Positions 16,456-26,010 are shown, counted from the stretch's first letter. The stretch is 64,000 nucleotides of DNA from Peptoniphilus vaginalis (GCF_900176605.1 NZ_FXLP01000002.1:89696-153695), one strand, 5' to 3'. Numbers and translations are program-made. Notes: generated from the letters alone by a model not told the origin.

Positions 16456-19068
16456 ATGAAATATTTAGGTTTACACGATATAAGAACAGAGTTTTTAAAA
16501 TTTTTTGAATCAAAAGGGCACTTCATACTACCAAGTTTTTCACTAATTCCAAAAAATGATAAATCACTTCTTTTAATAGGAGCTGGGATGGCACCAATGA
16601 AGAAATTTTTCACTGGCGAAGAAACCCCTCCTGCAAAAAGAGTTACAACTTGTCAAAAATGTATTAGGACTGGCGATATAGATAATGTAGGTTTAACAGA
16701 TAGGCACGCAACATTTTTTGAAATGCTAGGGAATTTCTCCTTTGGAGATTACTTCAAGCACGAAGTAATTCCATGGGCTTGGGAATTCTTAACAGTTAAT
16801 CTTGAAATCCCAAAAGAAGATTTATGGGTTACAGTTTACCATGAAGATGACGAAGCCTACAACATCTGGAAGGATGTAGTTGGAATCGATGAAGAAAAAA
16901 TCATTAGACTGGGAAAAGAAGATAACTTCTGGGAACTAGAAGTTGGTCCATCTGGTCCATGTTCAGAAATTTATGTTGACAGGGGACTTGAACACGGATC
17001 TGAGGATGAAAGACCTGGTGGAGAAGGAGACAGATTTATTGAAGTTTGGAACCTTGTATTCACTCAATTCGATAAGGACGAAGAAGGAAACTACAAGCCT
17101 CTAGCTCATCCAAACATTGATACAGGAATGGGGCTTGAAAGAATTGCAACTGTCCTTCAAGGAACTGACAATATTTTTGAAATTGATGCCATAAAAGATA
17201 TTATCCAAGAGATTTCAAAAGTTTCTGGTAAAAAATATGGCCAAGACAAGAATGCAGATATTTCCTTTAGGGTAATCACTGACCACATTAGGGCAATGAC
17301 TTTTATGATTTCTGATACAATTGTACCTTCTAATGAAGGAAGGGGCTATGTGCTTAGAAGACTTATAAGAAGAGCTGCAAGACATGGAAGAAAACTTGGC
17401 ATAGAAAGAGCCTTCTTATATGAAATTGCCGACATGGTAATTGACTCTTGGGGCGAACAATATAAAGAACTTAAGGAAAATAGAGAATCTATCAAGGGAA
17501 TCATTAGAAGAGAAGAAGAAAAATTCTTGGAAACTATTGATGGAGGTCTTGTTAGACTTAAGGCCCACATAGATGAAATGAAGGGAAAAAATGAAAGGCT
17601 ACTAGATGGAGAAAAGGCCTTTAAGCTTTATGACACTTATGGTTTCCCAATTGACTTAACAGAAGAAATCCTTAGAGAAGATGGATATGATGTTGATATG
17701 GATGGCTTCCAAAAAGAAATGGATGACCAAAAGAGAAGGGCAAGAGAAGCTAGAAATGACTCCAATGTTGGCTGGGCCAACCAAGATAGCAAGCATCTTT
17801 TTGAAGGACTAAGTAATGAATTTCTTGGATATGAAAAAGATGAATGCGATGCAAACATTATAAGAATAATTTCTAATGATGAAATTGTTGAGTCTCTTGA
17901 AGAAGGAGAAGAAGGCCTCGTAGTCCTTGATAAGACAACTTTCTATGGAGAAAGCGGCGGTCAAGTAGGAGACACTGGTGAAATTATTTCTGGCAACTTC
18001 AAGTTAAGAGTCACTGATACAAAGAAAACCAAGGATGGAATTCACCTTCACCTTGTAAAAGTTGAAGAGGGAAGACTAGAAAAAGCTCCTGTTAAGGCTA
18101 TTATTGATTCTAAGAGGAGGAATAATATAAGAAGAAATCACTCTGTAACTCACTTACTTCACAAAGCTCTTAAAGAAGTATTGGGAAGTCATGTAAACCA
18201 AGCAGGTTCTTTAGTTATGGCTGACAGAATGAGATTTGACTTCTCCCACTTTGATGCAATGACAAAAGAAGAAATTGCCGAAGTAGAAAGAAGAGTTAAT
18301 GAAAAAATCTTTGAAGGACTTCCAGTTGAAACAAAAGTAACAGGGCTTGAAGAAGCTAAGAAAATGGGAGCTATTGGACTTTTTGAAGGTAAATACCAAG
18401 ATCAAGTTAGGGTTATATCTATGGGCGATTACTCACGTGAACTTTGTGGTGGTTCTCACGTATCAAACACTTCAGAGATTTCCATGTTTAAGATCCTATC
18501 TGAAAGTGGTATAAGTAATGGAGTTAGAAGAATTGAATCCATTACTGGACCAGCTGTTTATGAATACCTAAATAACTTAAGCAAAAAAGAAGAAGAAATA
18601 GCTAGTGAATTAAAGTCAAACAAAGATGAAATTATTCAAAAGATAAAATTAAATATTAAAAATCTAAAAGAAGCAAATAAAAATATAGAAAAACTTGAAC
18701 ATGACCTTGCTAAAGATCAAATTTCTGATTTAACAAAGGATGTTAGAGAAAAGAATGGAATCAAGTACGTAATCAAAAAGTTCGACGGAGTAGATGTTAA
18801 TACTCTTCGTGACTTAGCTGATGAAGTTAGAAATAAACTTGAATCAGTTGTTGTTTTATTTGCTGCAGTTAATGATGATAAACTAAACTTTGTATGTGCA
18901 GTTTCCAAGGATCTTGTTGAAAAGAAAATTGCTGCAGGTAAACTAATCAAGGAAATCGCCAAAGTAGCTGGCGGTGGCGGAGGTGGTAGACCTGATATGG
19001 CAACTGCTGGTGCAAAGGACTTAGATAAGGTTGAAGAAGCTCTAAACAAGCTAGATGAGCTCTTATAA
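16456..19068 (+). CDS. alaS: Alanine-tRNA ligase
   Basis: The ATG at 16456 lies five bases after AGGAGT and gives 870 residues; an in-frame TTG two codons earlier overlaps the ribosome site. The class II catalytic domain (about 1-240) contains TCQKCIRTGDIDNVG and TFFEMLGNFSFGDYF. The editing domain carries HSVTHLLHKAL with the HxxxH zinc motif near 560 and CGGSH near 663. The C-terminal oligomerisation domain ends with GGGGGGRPDMATAGA. It charges tRNA-Ala and clears Ser/Gly errors. The gene heads the conserved alaS-ireB-ruvX-DUF1292 group. Confidence 0.97.
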   Translation: MKYLGLHDIRTEFLKFFESKGHFILPSFSLIPKNDKSLLLIGAGMAPMKKFFTGEETPPAKRVTTCQKCIRTGDIDNVGLTDRHATFFEMLGNFSFGDYFKHEVIPWAWEFLTVNLEIPKEDLWVTVYHEDDEAYNIWKDVVGIDEEKIIRLGKEDNFWELEVGPSGPCSEIYVDRGLEHGSEDERPGGEGDRFIEVWNLVFTQFDKDEEGNYKPLAHPNIDTGMGLERIATVLQGTDNIFEIDAIKDIIQEISKVSGKKYGQDKNADISFRVITDHIRAMTFMISDTIVPSNEGRGYVLRRLIRRAARHGRKLGIERAFLYEIADMVIDSWGEQYKELKENRESIKGIIRREEEKFLETIDGGLVRLKAHIDEMKGKNERLLDGEKAFKLYDTYGFPIDLTEEILREDGYDVDMDGFQKEMDDQKRRAREARNDSNVGWANQDSKHLFEGLSNEFLGYEKDECDANIIRIISNDEIVESLEEGEEGLVVLDKTTFYGESGGQVGDTGEIISGNFKLRVTDTKKTKDGIHLHLVKVEEGRLEKAPVKAIIDSKRRNNIRRNHSVTHLLHKALKEVLGSHVNQAGSLVMADRMRFDFSHFDAMTKEEIAEVERRVNEKIFEGLPVETKVTGLEEAKKMGAIGLFEGKYQDQVRVISMGDYSRELCGGSHVSNTSEISMFKILSESGISNGVRRIESITGPAVYEYLNNLSKKEEEIASELKSNKDEIIQKIKLNIKNLKEANKNIEKLEHDLAKDQISDLTKDVREKNGIKYVIKKFDGVDVNTLRDLADEVRNKLESVVVLFAAVNDDKLNFVCAVSKDLVEKKIAAGKLIKEIAKVAGGGGGGRPDMATAGAKDLDKVEEALNKLDELL

Positions 19069-19070
19069 TA

Positions 19071-19100
19071 ATGTCAAAATAGATATTTTTATGATATAAT
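19071..19100 (+). promoter_or_regulatory. Promoter for ireB
   Basis: ATGTCA (19071-19076) and a perfect TATAAT (19095-19100) with 18-base spacing lie between alaS and ireB, suggesting a separate start for the ireB unit. Confidence 0.5.
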
Positions 19101-19116
19101 CTATTTGGAGGTAATT

Positions 19117-19371
19117 ATGGGTCAAAATAATAATACACAAATTTTTGAAAAAAGCAGTTTGGAACAAGAAAGAATTAAGAGTATTTTAAAGACAGTTTAC
19201 AATGCTCTAGAACAAAAAGGATACAACCCAACTGACCAAATTATAGGATATATATTATCTGGTGATCCAACATATATCACAAGCCATGATAATGCAAGAT
19301 CCATGATACAAGAAGTAGAGCGTGACGAGCTTTTACAAGAAATGTTAAAAGTTTATTTAGAAAAAATTTGA
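19117..19371 (+). CDS. ireB: IreB family regulatory phosphoprotein (UPF0297/DUF965)
   Basis: The ATG at 19117 has TTGGAGGT upstream and yields 84 residues. The sequence matches the IreB family closely: an N-terminal Thr/Asn-rich tail, VYNALEQKGYNPTDQIIGYILSGDPTYIT, then NARSMI. In Enterococcus IreB is a substrate of the IreK Ser/Thr kinase and lowers cephalosporin resistance. Its place between alaS and ruvX is conserved in Firmicutes (yrzL in Bacillus). A terminator overlaps its stop codon. Confidence 0.93.
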   Translation: MGQNNNTQIFEKSSLEQERIKSILKTVYNALEQKGYNPTDQIIGYILSGDPTYITSHDNARSMIQEVERDELLQEMLKVYLEKI

Positions 19372-19392
19372 GATGGTTTGACCATCTCTTTT
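19370..19392 (+). terminator. Intrinsic terminator after ireB
   Basis: GAGATGG and CCATCTC pair around a five-base loop followed by TTTTA. It overlaps the ireB stop codon. It may only partly separate ireB from ruvX. Confidence 0.75.
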
Positions 19393-19428
19393 ACATATTA
19401 TATATGTACCTGTAAAGGTTGTGGTTAA

Positions 19429-19845
19429 ATGAATAAAATTTTAGGCCTTGACGTAGGAGATGTGTGGATTGGGGCAGCCATAAGTGATGCTCTAATGCTT
19501 ACCGCACAACCTCTTATGACAATAAAAAGAGAATCTAATAAGATAGCCTATGAGAAAATTCATGAAATTATAAAAGAGAATAATGTAGAAAAAGTAGTGG
19601 TAGGTCTTCCTAAGAACATGAACAATACTATAGGGCCACAAAGTGAAAAAGTAATTAAGTTTGCAGAAAAATTAAAAAACAAATTTAAAGTAGAAATTGA
19701 GTATGTTGACGAGAGAATGACCACTTTAATGGCAGAACAAGTTTTAATAGAAGGTTCTGTTCGAAGAGAAAATAGGAAAAAATATATAGATAAAATTGCT
19801 GCGACTTATATCCTGCAATCCTATCTGGATAGAATAAATTTATAG
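19429..19845 (+). CDS. ruvX: Putative Holliday junction resolvase RuvX (YqgF)
   Basis: The 138-residue protein has the RNase H-like fold of YqgF: ILGLDVGDVWIG near 3-14 with the first catalytic Asp, VVGLPKNMNN near 59, and YVDERMTTLMAEQVL near 92 with the second acidic pair. The family is required for 16S rRNA 5'-end maturation in E. coli and was named a resolvase by fold. It continues the alaS-ireB-ruvX-DUF1292 order. A weak AAAGG site precedes the ATG. Confidence 0.92.
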   Translation: MNKILGLDVGDVWIGAAISDALMLTAQPLMTIKRESNKIAYEKIHEIIKENNVEKVVVGLPKNMNNTIGPQSEKVIKFAEKLKNKFKVEIEYVDERMTTLMAEQVLIEGSVRRENRKKYIDKIAATYILQSYLDRINL

Positions 19846-19853
19846 GTGATAAG

Positions 19854-20099
19854 ATGGAAAAAATAAAACTATATGACGAAAATGATAAAGAAGTTGAATT
19901 TTTTGTTGATGCAAAATTTTCTGTTGAGGACATTGATTATGTCGCACTCTATGCTGATGAAGATAATCCAGAAGTATATATTTTAAAAATAATTGAAGAC
20001 GAAAATGGTGATGAACTTCTTGCTGGCATCGATGATGAAGAGTTAGAAGTTGCAAGCAAAGCTTATGAAGAACTATTAGATGAATTAGACGGTGAATAA
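19854..20099 (+). CDS. DUF1292 domain-containing protein (UPF0473, YrzB-like)
   Basis: This very acidic 81-residue protein (about one third Asp/Glu) matches the UPF0473 family, with EVEFFVDAKFSVEDIDYVAL followed by a beta segment ending EDENGDELLAGIDDEELE. Its function is unknown. The position right after ruvX is conserved across Firmicutes. GGTGATAAG precedes the ATG and the stop abuts the Fur-family start. Confidence 0.9.
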   Translation: MEKIKLYDENDKEVEFFVDAKFSVEDIDYVALYADEDNPEVYILKIIEDENGDELLAGIDDEELEVASKAYEELLDELDGE

Positions 20100-20561
20100 A
20101 TGAATACAAAAAACGTTGAACCTGTTAAAAAAATCTTAAAAGACAGTGGATATAAATACACTAAACAGAGGGCAAAAGTCTATGAAATTTTTCTGGACAA
20201 TAGGGACAAGCACTTGACGACAGAAGAAGTTTATAACTTAGTTGCAAAAAATGATCCGGAAATGGGTATTGCAACTATTTACAGGACTGTGCAATTATTC
20301 CACAAGCTTGGAGTCTTAGATCAAATTGCCTTTGATGACAATATTCTGAGGTATGAGCTTAGAGTACCAAGTGAAGGCCATAGGCACCACCATCTCGTTT
20401 GCATAAATTGCGGAAAAGTCGAAGAAGTTGATATTGATAACTTAAATGAACTAGAAGCTAAGATAGAGAAAGAAAAGAATTTTAAAATTGTTGACCACAC
20501 TCTAAAATTTATGGGTTATTGCGAAGACTGCCAACACAAAATTGAGGAGAAGGCAAATTAA
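20100..20561 (+). CDS. Fur family transcriptional regulator
   Basis: The 153-residue protein has an N-terminal winged helix (YKYTKQRAKVYEIFLDN, then EMGIATIYRTVQLFHKLGV) and the Fur metal site region EGHRHHHLVCINCGKVEEVD. The two CxxC pairs, CINC near 100 and CEDC near 140, should hold a structural zinc. Whether it senses iron (Fur), peroxide (PerR) or zinc (Zur) cannot be decided by reading. The ATG abuts the DUF1292 stop, and the stop overlaps the RNase J start, so it is cotranscribed with both. Confidence 0.9.
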   Translation: MNTKNVEPVKKILKDSGYKYTKQRAKVYEIFLDNRDKHLTTEEVYNLVAKNDPEMGIATIYRTVQLFHKLGVLDQIAFDDNILRYELRVPSEGHRHHHLVCINCGKVEEVDIDNLNELEAKIEKEKNFKIVDHTLKFMGYCEDCQHKIEEKAN

Positions 20562-22222
20562 TGAAAAACACAAATAAGGTGAAGATTATCCCACTGGGAG
20601 GGCTTCACGAAATCGGAAAGAATCTTACAGTAGTTGAATATAGAGATGACATTATCATAGTAGACTGTGGTATGACTTTCCCAGAAGATGAAATGCTTGG
20701 TATTGATGTTGTAATACCAGATGTAACTTATCTAGAAAACAACAAAAATAGGATAAGGGGACTTGTCCTAACTCATGGTCACGAAGACCACATTGGTGCT
20801 ATTCCATATGTACTAAGGAAGTTAGACCTAGACATTTATGGAACTGGACTAACAATTGGACTATTAGAAAATAAATTAAAAGAGCACAGACTTTCAAGAG
20901 ATAAACTTCACGTAGTAAATGCTGGAGATGTTGTTAAACTTGGGAAGATGGAAGTTGAATGGATAAATGTAAATCACTCTATTCCAGATTCTTGTGCCCT
21001 AGCAATAAAAACACCACTTGGATATGTTTACCACTCTGGTGACTTCAAGGTAGACTTTACTCCAATTAGTGGAGAGCCAATTAACTTAACTAGGATTGCA
21101 GAAATTGGTCAAAAGGGTGTACTTGCTATGATTGGTGAATCTACAAACGTCCTAAGAGAAGGCTACACAATGAGTGAGTCCAAGGTTGGGGAGACTTTTA
21201 ACAGGCTCTTCCAAAGCCTATCTGACAACAGAATTATTATTGCAACTTTTGCATCCAATGTACACAGAATCCAACAAATTATTAACTCTGCAGAAAAATA
21301 TGGAAGAAAAGTTGTCTTGTCTGGTAGATCCATGGTAAATGTAACAGAAACAGCGAGAAAGCTTGGACAATTTAGGGTTAAGAAGGATACCTTTGTTGAC
21401 ATCAAGGATATGGATAAGTATGAAGATAGTGAACTTGTATTAATCACAACTGGTTCACAAGGAGAGCCAATGTCAGCTCTTACAAGAATTGCCTATGGAG
21501 AACATAGAAAGATTCAACTTACACCAAATGATGCAATCATCCTTTCGGCGACTCCAATACCAGGAAATGAAAATGCTGTTACAAAGGTAATAAATAGGCT
21601 TCTTGAAAGAGGTGCTAAGGTAATTTATGAAACACTATCAGAAATTCACGTTTCTGGTCACGCTTGTCAAGAAGAGTTAAAACTTATTTTGAGTTTAGTA
21701 AAGCCAAAATACTTTATACCAGCCCATGGTGAAGTAAGACACCTTATGAAGCATGCTCAGATTGCACATCAAATGGGCATGGATGAAGAGAATATTTTCA
21801 TAATGGAAAATGGAAATTGTCTCGAAATTTCACAAAAATCTGCAAAACTTGTTGGTGATGTGCCATCTGGAAATATTCTTGTTGATGGACTTGGAGTTGG
21901 TGACGTTGGTAACATCGTCTTAAGAGATAGGAGACACTTGTCAGAAGACGGACTAATAATTGTAGTTATCTCCTTGACAAAAGAAGGTAAGGTTGTTTCA
22001 GGTCCAGACATTATTTCAAGAGGTTTTGTTTATGTAAGAGAATCAGAAGACCTTATTGAAGATGCAAAGAATGTCGTAAGAAAAATCCTTAATGATGATT
22101 CACGCGACAACTTAAGGGACTGGAATGGACTCAAGTCTGACATAAGAGATAACTTGAGATCATATATTTTCAAAAACACAAAGAGAAATCCTATGATTTT
22201 ACCAATTATTATGGAAGTTTAG
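20561..22222 (+). CDS. rnj: Ribonuclease J
   Basis: The 553-residue protein is a metallo-beta-lactamase/beta-CASP nuclease. The HxHxDH motif reads LTHGHEDHIGAIPY near 73-86, a metal histidine is in NVNHSIPDS, YHSGDFKVD carries another ligand, and the beta-CASP part has SGRSMVN and SGHACQEELKL with PAHGEVRHL. RNase J combines 5'-3' exonuclease and endonuclease activity in RNA turnover in Firmicutes. The ATG overlaps the preceding TAA by one base. A terminator follows. J1 and J2 cannot be told apart here. Confidence 0.95.
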   Translation: MKNTNKVKIIPLGGLHEIGKNLTVVEYRDDIIIVDCGMTFPEDEMLGIDVVIPDVTYLENNKNRIRGLVLTHGHEDHIGAIPYVLRKLDLDIYGTGLTIGLLENKLKEHRLSRDKLHVVNAGDVVKLGKMEVEWINVNHSIPDSCALAIKTPLGYVYHSGDFKVDFTPISGEPINLTRIAEIGQKGVLAMIGESTNVLREGYTMSESKVGETFNRLFQSLSDNRIIIATFASNVHRIQQIINSAEKYGRKVVLSGRSMVNVTETARKLGQFRVKKDTFVDIKDMDKYEDSELVLITTGSQGEPMSALTRIAYGEHRKIQLTPNDAIILSATPIPGNENAVTKVINRLLERGAKVIYETLSEIHVSGHACQEELKLILSLVKPKYFIPAHGEVRHLMKHAQIAHQMGMDEENIFIMENGNCLEISQKSAKLVGDVPSGNILVDGLGVGDVGNIVLRDRRHLSEDGLIIVVISLTKEGKVVSGPDIISRGFVYVRESEDLIEDAKNVVRKILNDDSRDNLRDWNGLKSDIRDNLRSYIFKNTKRNPMILPIIMEV

Positions 22223-22229
22223 GATATTT

Positions 22230-22255
22230 AGGGAATCTACTAGGTTCCCTTTTTT
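22230..22255 (+). terminator. Intrinsic terminator after rnj
   Basis: AGGGAA (22230-22235) pairs with TTCCCT (22245-22250) and runs into TTTTT. Transcription of the next gene may partly read through it. Confidence 0.75.
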
Positions 22256-22264
22256 AGAGGAATT

Positions 22265-22921
22265 ATGCCAAATATAAATTACGATTATATAGAGAATTAT
22301 TTAAGAGATTTAAAAAATTTAAAAGATGAAAAACTTCGCGATATGATGAATTACGCTGAAGAAAATCACGTTCCAATAGTGGAGAGAGAAAGTGAAGAGT
22401 TTATAAACTTCCTTCTAGCCATGCATAAGCCGAAGAAAATCCTTGAGCTTGGAACTGCCATAGGCTATTCTTCTATTTCTTTTGCCAAGAGGAATAAATG
22501 CATAGAAAAAATTGACAGCGTAGAGCTAAAAGAAGAAATGGTAGAAATTGCGAGAAGAAATATCTTTGCAGTGGGCCTTGAAGATAAGATAGAGGTTCAC
22601 CACAGAGATGCCTATGATTTTCTTTTAGACCTAGAGGAAAAGTACGACTTTATTTTTATAGATGCAGCTAAGGGGCAATATGAAAAATATTTTGATGAGG
22701 CCCTTAAGAATTTAAATGATGGAGGGATAATTCTCTGTGATAATGTCCTCTTCAAGGGGATGATAGCAGAAGACTCCCTAGTTAAGAGAAGAAAGATAAC
22801 AATTGTAAAAAGACTTAGGAAGTTTTTAAAAGATATTTCCTGCGATGAGAGATTTGACTCATCAGTAATACCCATTGGGGATGGAATACTTTTAGTAAGG
22901 AGAAAAGATGAAGAAGATTGA
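22265..22921 (+). CDS. O-methyltransferase, TrmR-like (tRNA U34 5-methoxyuridine)
   Basis: The 218-residue protein is a class I SAM methyltransferase of the YrrM/catechol O-methyltransferase type. Motif I is ILELGTAIGYSSISFA near 59-74, with DFIFIDAAKGQYEKYF near 130 and GGIILCDNVLFKG near 158 carrying metal-binding acids. In Bacillus the homologue TrmR methylates 5-hydroxyuridine at position 34 of tRNA, and it is encoded beside U32-family TrhP genes and udk. The same order is seen here, which supports the role. It overlaps the U32 gene by 14 bases. Confidence 0.85.
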   Translation: MPNINYDYIENYLRDLKNLKDEKLRDMMNYAEENHVPIVERESEEFINFLLAMHKPKKILELGTAIGYSSISFAKRNKCIEKIDSVELKEEMVEIARRNIFAVGLEDKIEVHHRDAYDFLLDLEEKYDFIFIDAAKGQYEKYFDEALKNLNDGGIILCDNVLFKGMIAEDSLVKRRKITIVKRLRKFLKDISCDERFDSSVIPIGDGILLVRRKDEED

Positions 22922-24137
22922 ACTTTTAGCACCGGCAGGTGATATAAATAAATTAAAAACTGCAGTGGAATATGGGGCCGATGCAGTGTATCTTGGAGGA
23001 GAAAGCTTTGGACTTAGAAAAGCTTCTAAGAACTTCTCAATGGATGATATTAAATGGGCAACGGGTTATTTACACGAGAGGGGAAAGAGGATTCACGTAA
23101 CTCTTAACATAATTCCCCACAACCATGACATGGAAGGTGTAGAAGACTACATCAAGGAACTCTATGAAATTGGAGTTGACGCTCTTATAGTTGCTGACCC
23201 AGGTATGTTTATGAAGGTAAAGGAAGTTGCGCCAGACTTTCCAATCCATATTTCAACTCAAGGATCAGTTACTAATGTGGAAACTGTAAAATTCTGGCAA
23301 AAACTTGGAGCAGAAAGAGTTGTAATGGCAAGAGAACTAAGTCTAAAGGAAGTTGCTGATATTATTAAAGAAGTTGGCGACTCCATTGAAGTTGAAACTT
23401 TTGCTCACGGTGCTATGTGTATGTCCTACTCAGGAAGGTGTCTTTTATCAAATTACATGACTGGAAGGGATGCTAACATGGGGGACTGTGCCCAACCTTG
23501 TAGGTACAAGTACCATTTAGTCGAAGAAAAAAGGCCTGGAGAATACTTTCCAATAGAAGAACACGATGAGGGAACTTTTATTATGAATTCCAAGGACCTT
23601 TGTATGATTGAACACATTGATGAAATGATTGAAGCTGGTATTGCAAGTCTAAAGATTGAAGGCCGTGTAAAAAGTGAATACTATCTTGCAACAGTAATTA
23701 GATCCTACAGGATGGCAATTGATGCCTACTATGCTGACCCAGAAAATTACAAGTACGACCCATCTTTATTAGAAGAAATTAAAAAGGTAAGTCACAGGGA
23801 CTTCACAACAGGTTTCTTCTTCGGACAAGCTAATGAAAATTCACAAGTGTATAAGGACAACTCCTACATCAGGGGTTACGACTTCGTGGGTATCGTCTTA
23901 GACTACGATGAGGAAACAAATATAGCTACAATCGAACAGAGAAACAGGGTCTTTGTTGGAGAAGAGATTGAAATCTTTGGACCTGGTGTAAAGCATTTTG
24001 ACTACAAGATAGAAAAAATGTTAGATGATAAGGATAGAGAAATTGATGTTGCAAATAAGGCAAAGCAAATTTTTAAAATTAAAATCGATCAACCTATTAA
24101 AAAAGGATTTATTTTGAGGAGAGAAAATGAAGAATAA
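22908..24137 (+). CDS. U32 family protein, TrhP-like tRNA hydroxylation factor
   Basis: The 409-residue protein begins [28 protein letters not shown], the U32 family start. The signature [19 protein letters not shown] near 163-181 plus CAQPCRYKY gives four cysteines fit for an Fe-S cluster. A C-terminal beta-barrel domain follows at about 320-405. U32 proteins were named peptidases, but TrhP members make 5-hydroxyuridine in tRNA using prephenate. The neighbours (TrmR-like upstream, udk downstream) match the Bacillus yrrM-yrrN-yrrO-udk order, with only one U32 gene here. Confidence 0.87.
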   Translation: MKKIELLAPAGDINKLKTAVEYGADAVYLGGESFGLRKASKNFSMDDIKWATGYLHERGKRIHVTLNIIPHNHDMEGVEDYIKELYEIGVDALIVADPGMFMKVKEVAPDFPIHISTQGSVTNVETVKFWQKLGAERVVMARELSLKEVADIIKEVGDSIEVETFAHGAMCMSYSGRCLLSNYMTGRDANMGDCAQPCRYKYHLVEEKRPGEYFPIEEHDEGTFIMNSKDLCMIEHIDEMIEAGIASLKIEGRVKSEYYLATVIRSYRMAIDAYYADPENYKYDPSLLEEIKKVSHRDFTTGFFFGQANENSQVYKDNSYIRGYDFVGIVLDYDEETNIATIEQRNRVFVGEEIEIFGPGVKHFDYKIEKMLDDKDREIDVANKAKQIFKIKIDQPIKKGFILRRENEE

Positions 24138-24744
24138 GGCCTGTATTATTGGAATATGTGGTGGAAGTGGTAGCGGTAAGAGTACTGTTACCAAAAAGCT
24201 AATTGATTTAATTGGAAGGGACAAGGTATCTGTAATTGAACAGGACTCCTACTACAAGGACCAATCAAACTTGGTCTTTGAAGAAAGAGTTAAGACAAAT
24301 TATGACCATCCCCTTGCTTTTGATAATGACCTCTTATTTGAACATTTAGAAATGTTAAAGGATGGCAAGTCTATTGAGAAACCAATTTATGATTTTGCCC
24401 TTCACAATAGAAAAAGAGAAAAGGAAATTGTTGAAGCAAAACCCATTATTATTCTTGAAGGAATTTTAATCTTTAATGAAGTTAATCTAATAGACATCAT
24501 GGATATAAAAGTTTTTGTTGATACTGATGCCGATGTGAGAATCATAAGAAGGATTAAAAGAGATATGCTTGAAAGAGGAAGGTCACTTGACTCAGTTATT
24601 GATCAGTACCTTTCAACAGTTAGACCATCACATCTCCAATTTGTTGAGCCATCAAAGAGGTATGCAGACTTAATCATCCCAGAAGGTGGCGAAAACGAAG
24701 TGGCCATAGATATTTTGTATCAAAAAATTAAATCTTTGGTATAA
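24127..24744 (+). CDS. udk: Uridine kinase
   Basis: The 205-residue protein has the P-loop [12 protein letters not shown] near 9-20, the DSYYKD motif near 39, and the nucleoside-binding YDHPLAFD and YDFALHNR segments, with R-rich lid residues [12 protein letters not shown] near 140. It phosphorylates uridine and cytidine in pyrimidine salvage. The start overlaps the U32 gene by 11 bases with GAGGAGA upstream. It is the last gene of the rnj/trmR group before the infC promoter. Confidence 0.94.
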   Translation: MKNKACIIGICGGSGSGKSTVTKKLIDLIGRDKVSVIEQDSYYKDQSNLVFEERVKTNYDHPLAFDNDLLFEHLEMLKDGKSIEKPIYDFALHNRKREKEIVEAKPIIILEGILIFNEVNLIDIMDIKVFVDTDADVRIIRRIKRDMLERGRSLDSVIDQYLSTVRPSHLQFVEPSKRYADLIIPEGGENEVAIDILYQKIKSLV

Positions 24745-24750
24745 AAGTGT

Positions 24751-24779
24751 TTGACAAGAGGTAACTCATGTGTTATCAT
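24751..24779 (+). promoter_or_regulatory. Promoter of the infC-rpmI-rplT operon
   Basis: TTGACA (24751-24756) and TATCAT (24774-24779) have 17-base spacing, with TGT before the -10 as an extended element. Transcription should start near 24786. Confidence 0.85.
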
Positions 24780-24785
24780 TGTCTT

Positions 24786-24903
24786 TGTTATTAAAGAAGA
24801 AGTCCGCTTCTCACCTAATGGCTCAGTCATTTAGGTTATTTGAAAATTTCGATGAATTTGCGGGCATCTTTTTAGGTGTCCGCTTTTTTAATTTACGGAG
24901 GTG
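24786..24903 (+). ncRNA. L20-type leader RNA with attenuator
   Basis: The 120-base leader between the promoter and infC has an early stem, ACCTAA with TTAGGT (about 24815-24838), and a terminator, GCGGGCATCT (24860-24869) with AGGTGTCCGC (24874-24883), followed by six T residues. CACCTAA and GTCCGC in the early part can compete with the terminator arms. In Bacillus the L20 protein binds such a leader to stop transcription when ribosomal proteins are in excess. The class is inferred from position and architecture. Confidence 0.72.
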
Positions 24904-24910
24904 CTTAGAA

Positions 24911-25438
24911 ATTAAAGAACTTCAAATCAATGAAGAGATAAGAGAAAAAGAAGTCAGATTAGTAGATGATGAGGGAAATCAACTTGGTGTTGTGCCCAAA
25001 AATCAAGCCATCGACTTGGCTATATCTAAAAAACTTGACCTAGTGAATGTTGCGCCAAACGCAAAACCACCAGTATGTCGTATAATGGACTATGGTAAAT
25101 ACAGATACGAGCAAGAGAAAAAAGAAAAAGAAGCTAGAAAAAAGCAAAAAGTTATCAATGTTAAGGAACTAAGATTTAGTCCGAACATTGAAGATCATGA
25201 CTTAAATACTAAAGCCAATAGAGCTATTGATTTCTTAAAAAACGGTGATAGAGTTAAGCTTTCAGTTAGATTTAGAGGTAGAGAGATGGGTCATACTGAT
25301 CTTGGTAGAGAAGTTCTCGACAAGTTTTATGATTTAATTTCTGAGTATGGAGTTGTGGACAAAAAACCTAAAATGGAAGGAAGAAGTTTAGTTATGTTCC
25401 TTTCAGAAAGAAAAGACAGCGATAAGTCTGATAAATAA
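24911..25438 (+). CDS. infC: Translation initiation factor IF-3 (AUU start)
   Basis: The reading frame has no ATG, GTG or TTG near a ribosome site at the proper N-terminus. The codon ATT at 24911 lies seven bases after GGAGGTG (24897-24903) and gives 175 residues starting (M)[20 protein letters not shown], the normal IF-3 start. AUU initiation is a known feature of infC that lets IF-3 control its own synthesis. The N-domain (about 1-75), linker ([13 protein letters not shown]) and C-domain ([12 protein letters not shown] to the end) are complete. A longer frame beginning in the leader is not the true gene. Confidence 0.95.
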   Translation: MKELQINEEIREKEVRLVDDEGNQLGVVPKNQAIDLAISKKLDLVNVAPNAKPPVCRIMDYGKYRYEQEKKEKEARKKQKVINVKELRFSPNIEDHDLNTKANRAIDFLKNGDRVKLSVRFRGREMGHTDLGREVLDKFYDLISEYGVVDKKPKMEGRSLVMFLSERKDSDKSDK

Positions 25439-25449
25439 GGAGGATTTTT

Positions 25450-25641
25450 ATGGCAAAGATGAAAACTCACAGAGCTTCCGCGAAGAGGTTTAAGAGAACA
25501 GGTTCTGGAAAGCTTAAGAGATTTTACGCTTTTAAAGGACATTTAACAGGTAAGAAAACTGCTAAGAGACTAAGAAAACTTAGAAAAAGCAGTACGGTTT
25601 CTAAAGGTGATCAAAGAAGAATTGATCACATGATCCCTTAA
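25450..25641 (+). CDS. rpmI: Ribosomal protein bL35
   Basis: The 63-residue, very basic protein is full length for L35 ([37 protein letters not shown]). AAGGAGG precedes the ATG. It is the middle gene of the infC-rpmI-rplT operon, a conserved order. Confidence 0.97.
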   Translation: MAKMKTHRASAKRFKRTGSGKLKRFYAFKGHLTGKKTAKRLRKLRKSSTVSKGDQRRIDHMIP

Positions 25642-25653
25642 TAGGAGGTAAAA

Positions 25654-26004
25654 ATGGCTAGAGTAAAAAGAGGCGTTAACGCTAAAAAAAGACATAAGAA
25701 TATACTAAAGCAATCCAAGGGATATTTTGGTGCTAAATCAAAATTATTTAGAACTGCTAACCAAGCTGTTATGAAATCTCTTAACTATGCTTATATTGGT
25801 AGAAAACAAAGAAAAAGAGATTTTAGAAAACTTTGGATTACAAGAATTAATGCAGCTGCAAGAATTAATGGCATGAGCTATTCAAAATTCATTAGCGGTC
25901 TTAAGAAGGCAAACATCACTATTAATAGAAAGATGCTTTCTGAAATGGCAATTAATGATCCAGCTGGTTTTGCAAAGCTAGTTGAAATTGCAAAAGAACA
26001 ATAA
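25654..26004 (+). CDS. rplT: Ribosomal protein bL20
   Basis: The 116-residue basic protein matches L20 throughout ([41 protein letters not shown]). L20 is needed early in 50S assembly and is the likely repressor of this operon through the leader. TAGGAGGTAAAA precedes the ATG. A strong terminator follows directly. Confidence 0.97.
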   Translation: MARVKRGVNAKKRHKNILKQSKGYFGAKSKLFRTANQAVMKSLNYAYIGRKQRKRDFRKLWITRINAAARINGMSYSKFISGLKKANITINRKMLSEMAINDPAGFAKLVEIAKEQ

Positions 26005-26010
26005 ATTATT

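Noticed and set aside
18211..19049. Minus-strand open frames inside alaS
   Set aside because: They follow the codon bias of the true gene in reverse and have no signals of their own.
24770..24910. N-terminal extension of IF-3 by 47 residues
   Set aside because: It would translate the leader RNA including its terminator stem, and the family N-terminus begins at the AUU start.
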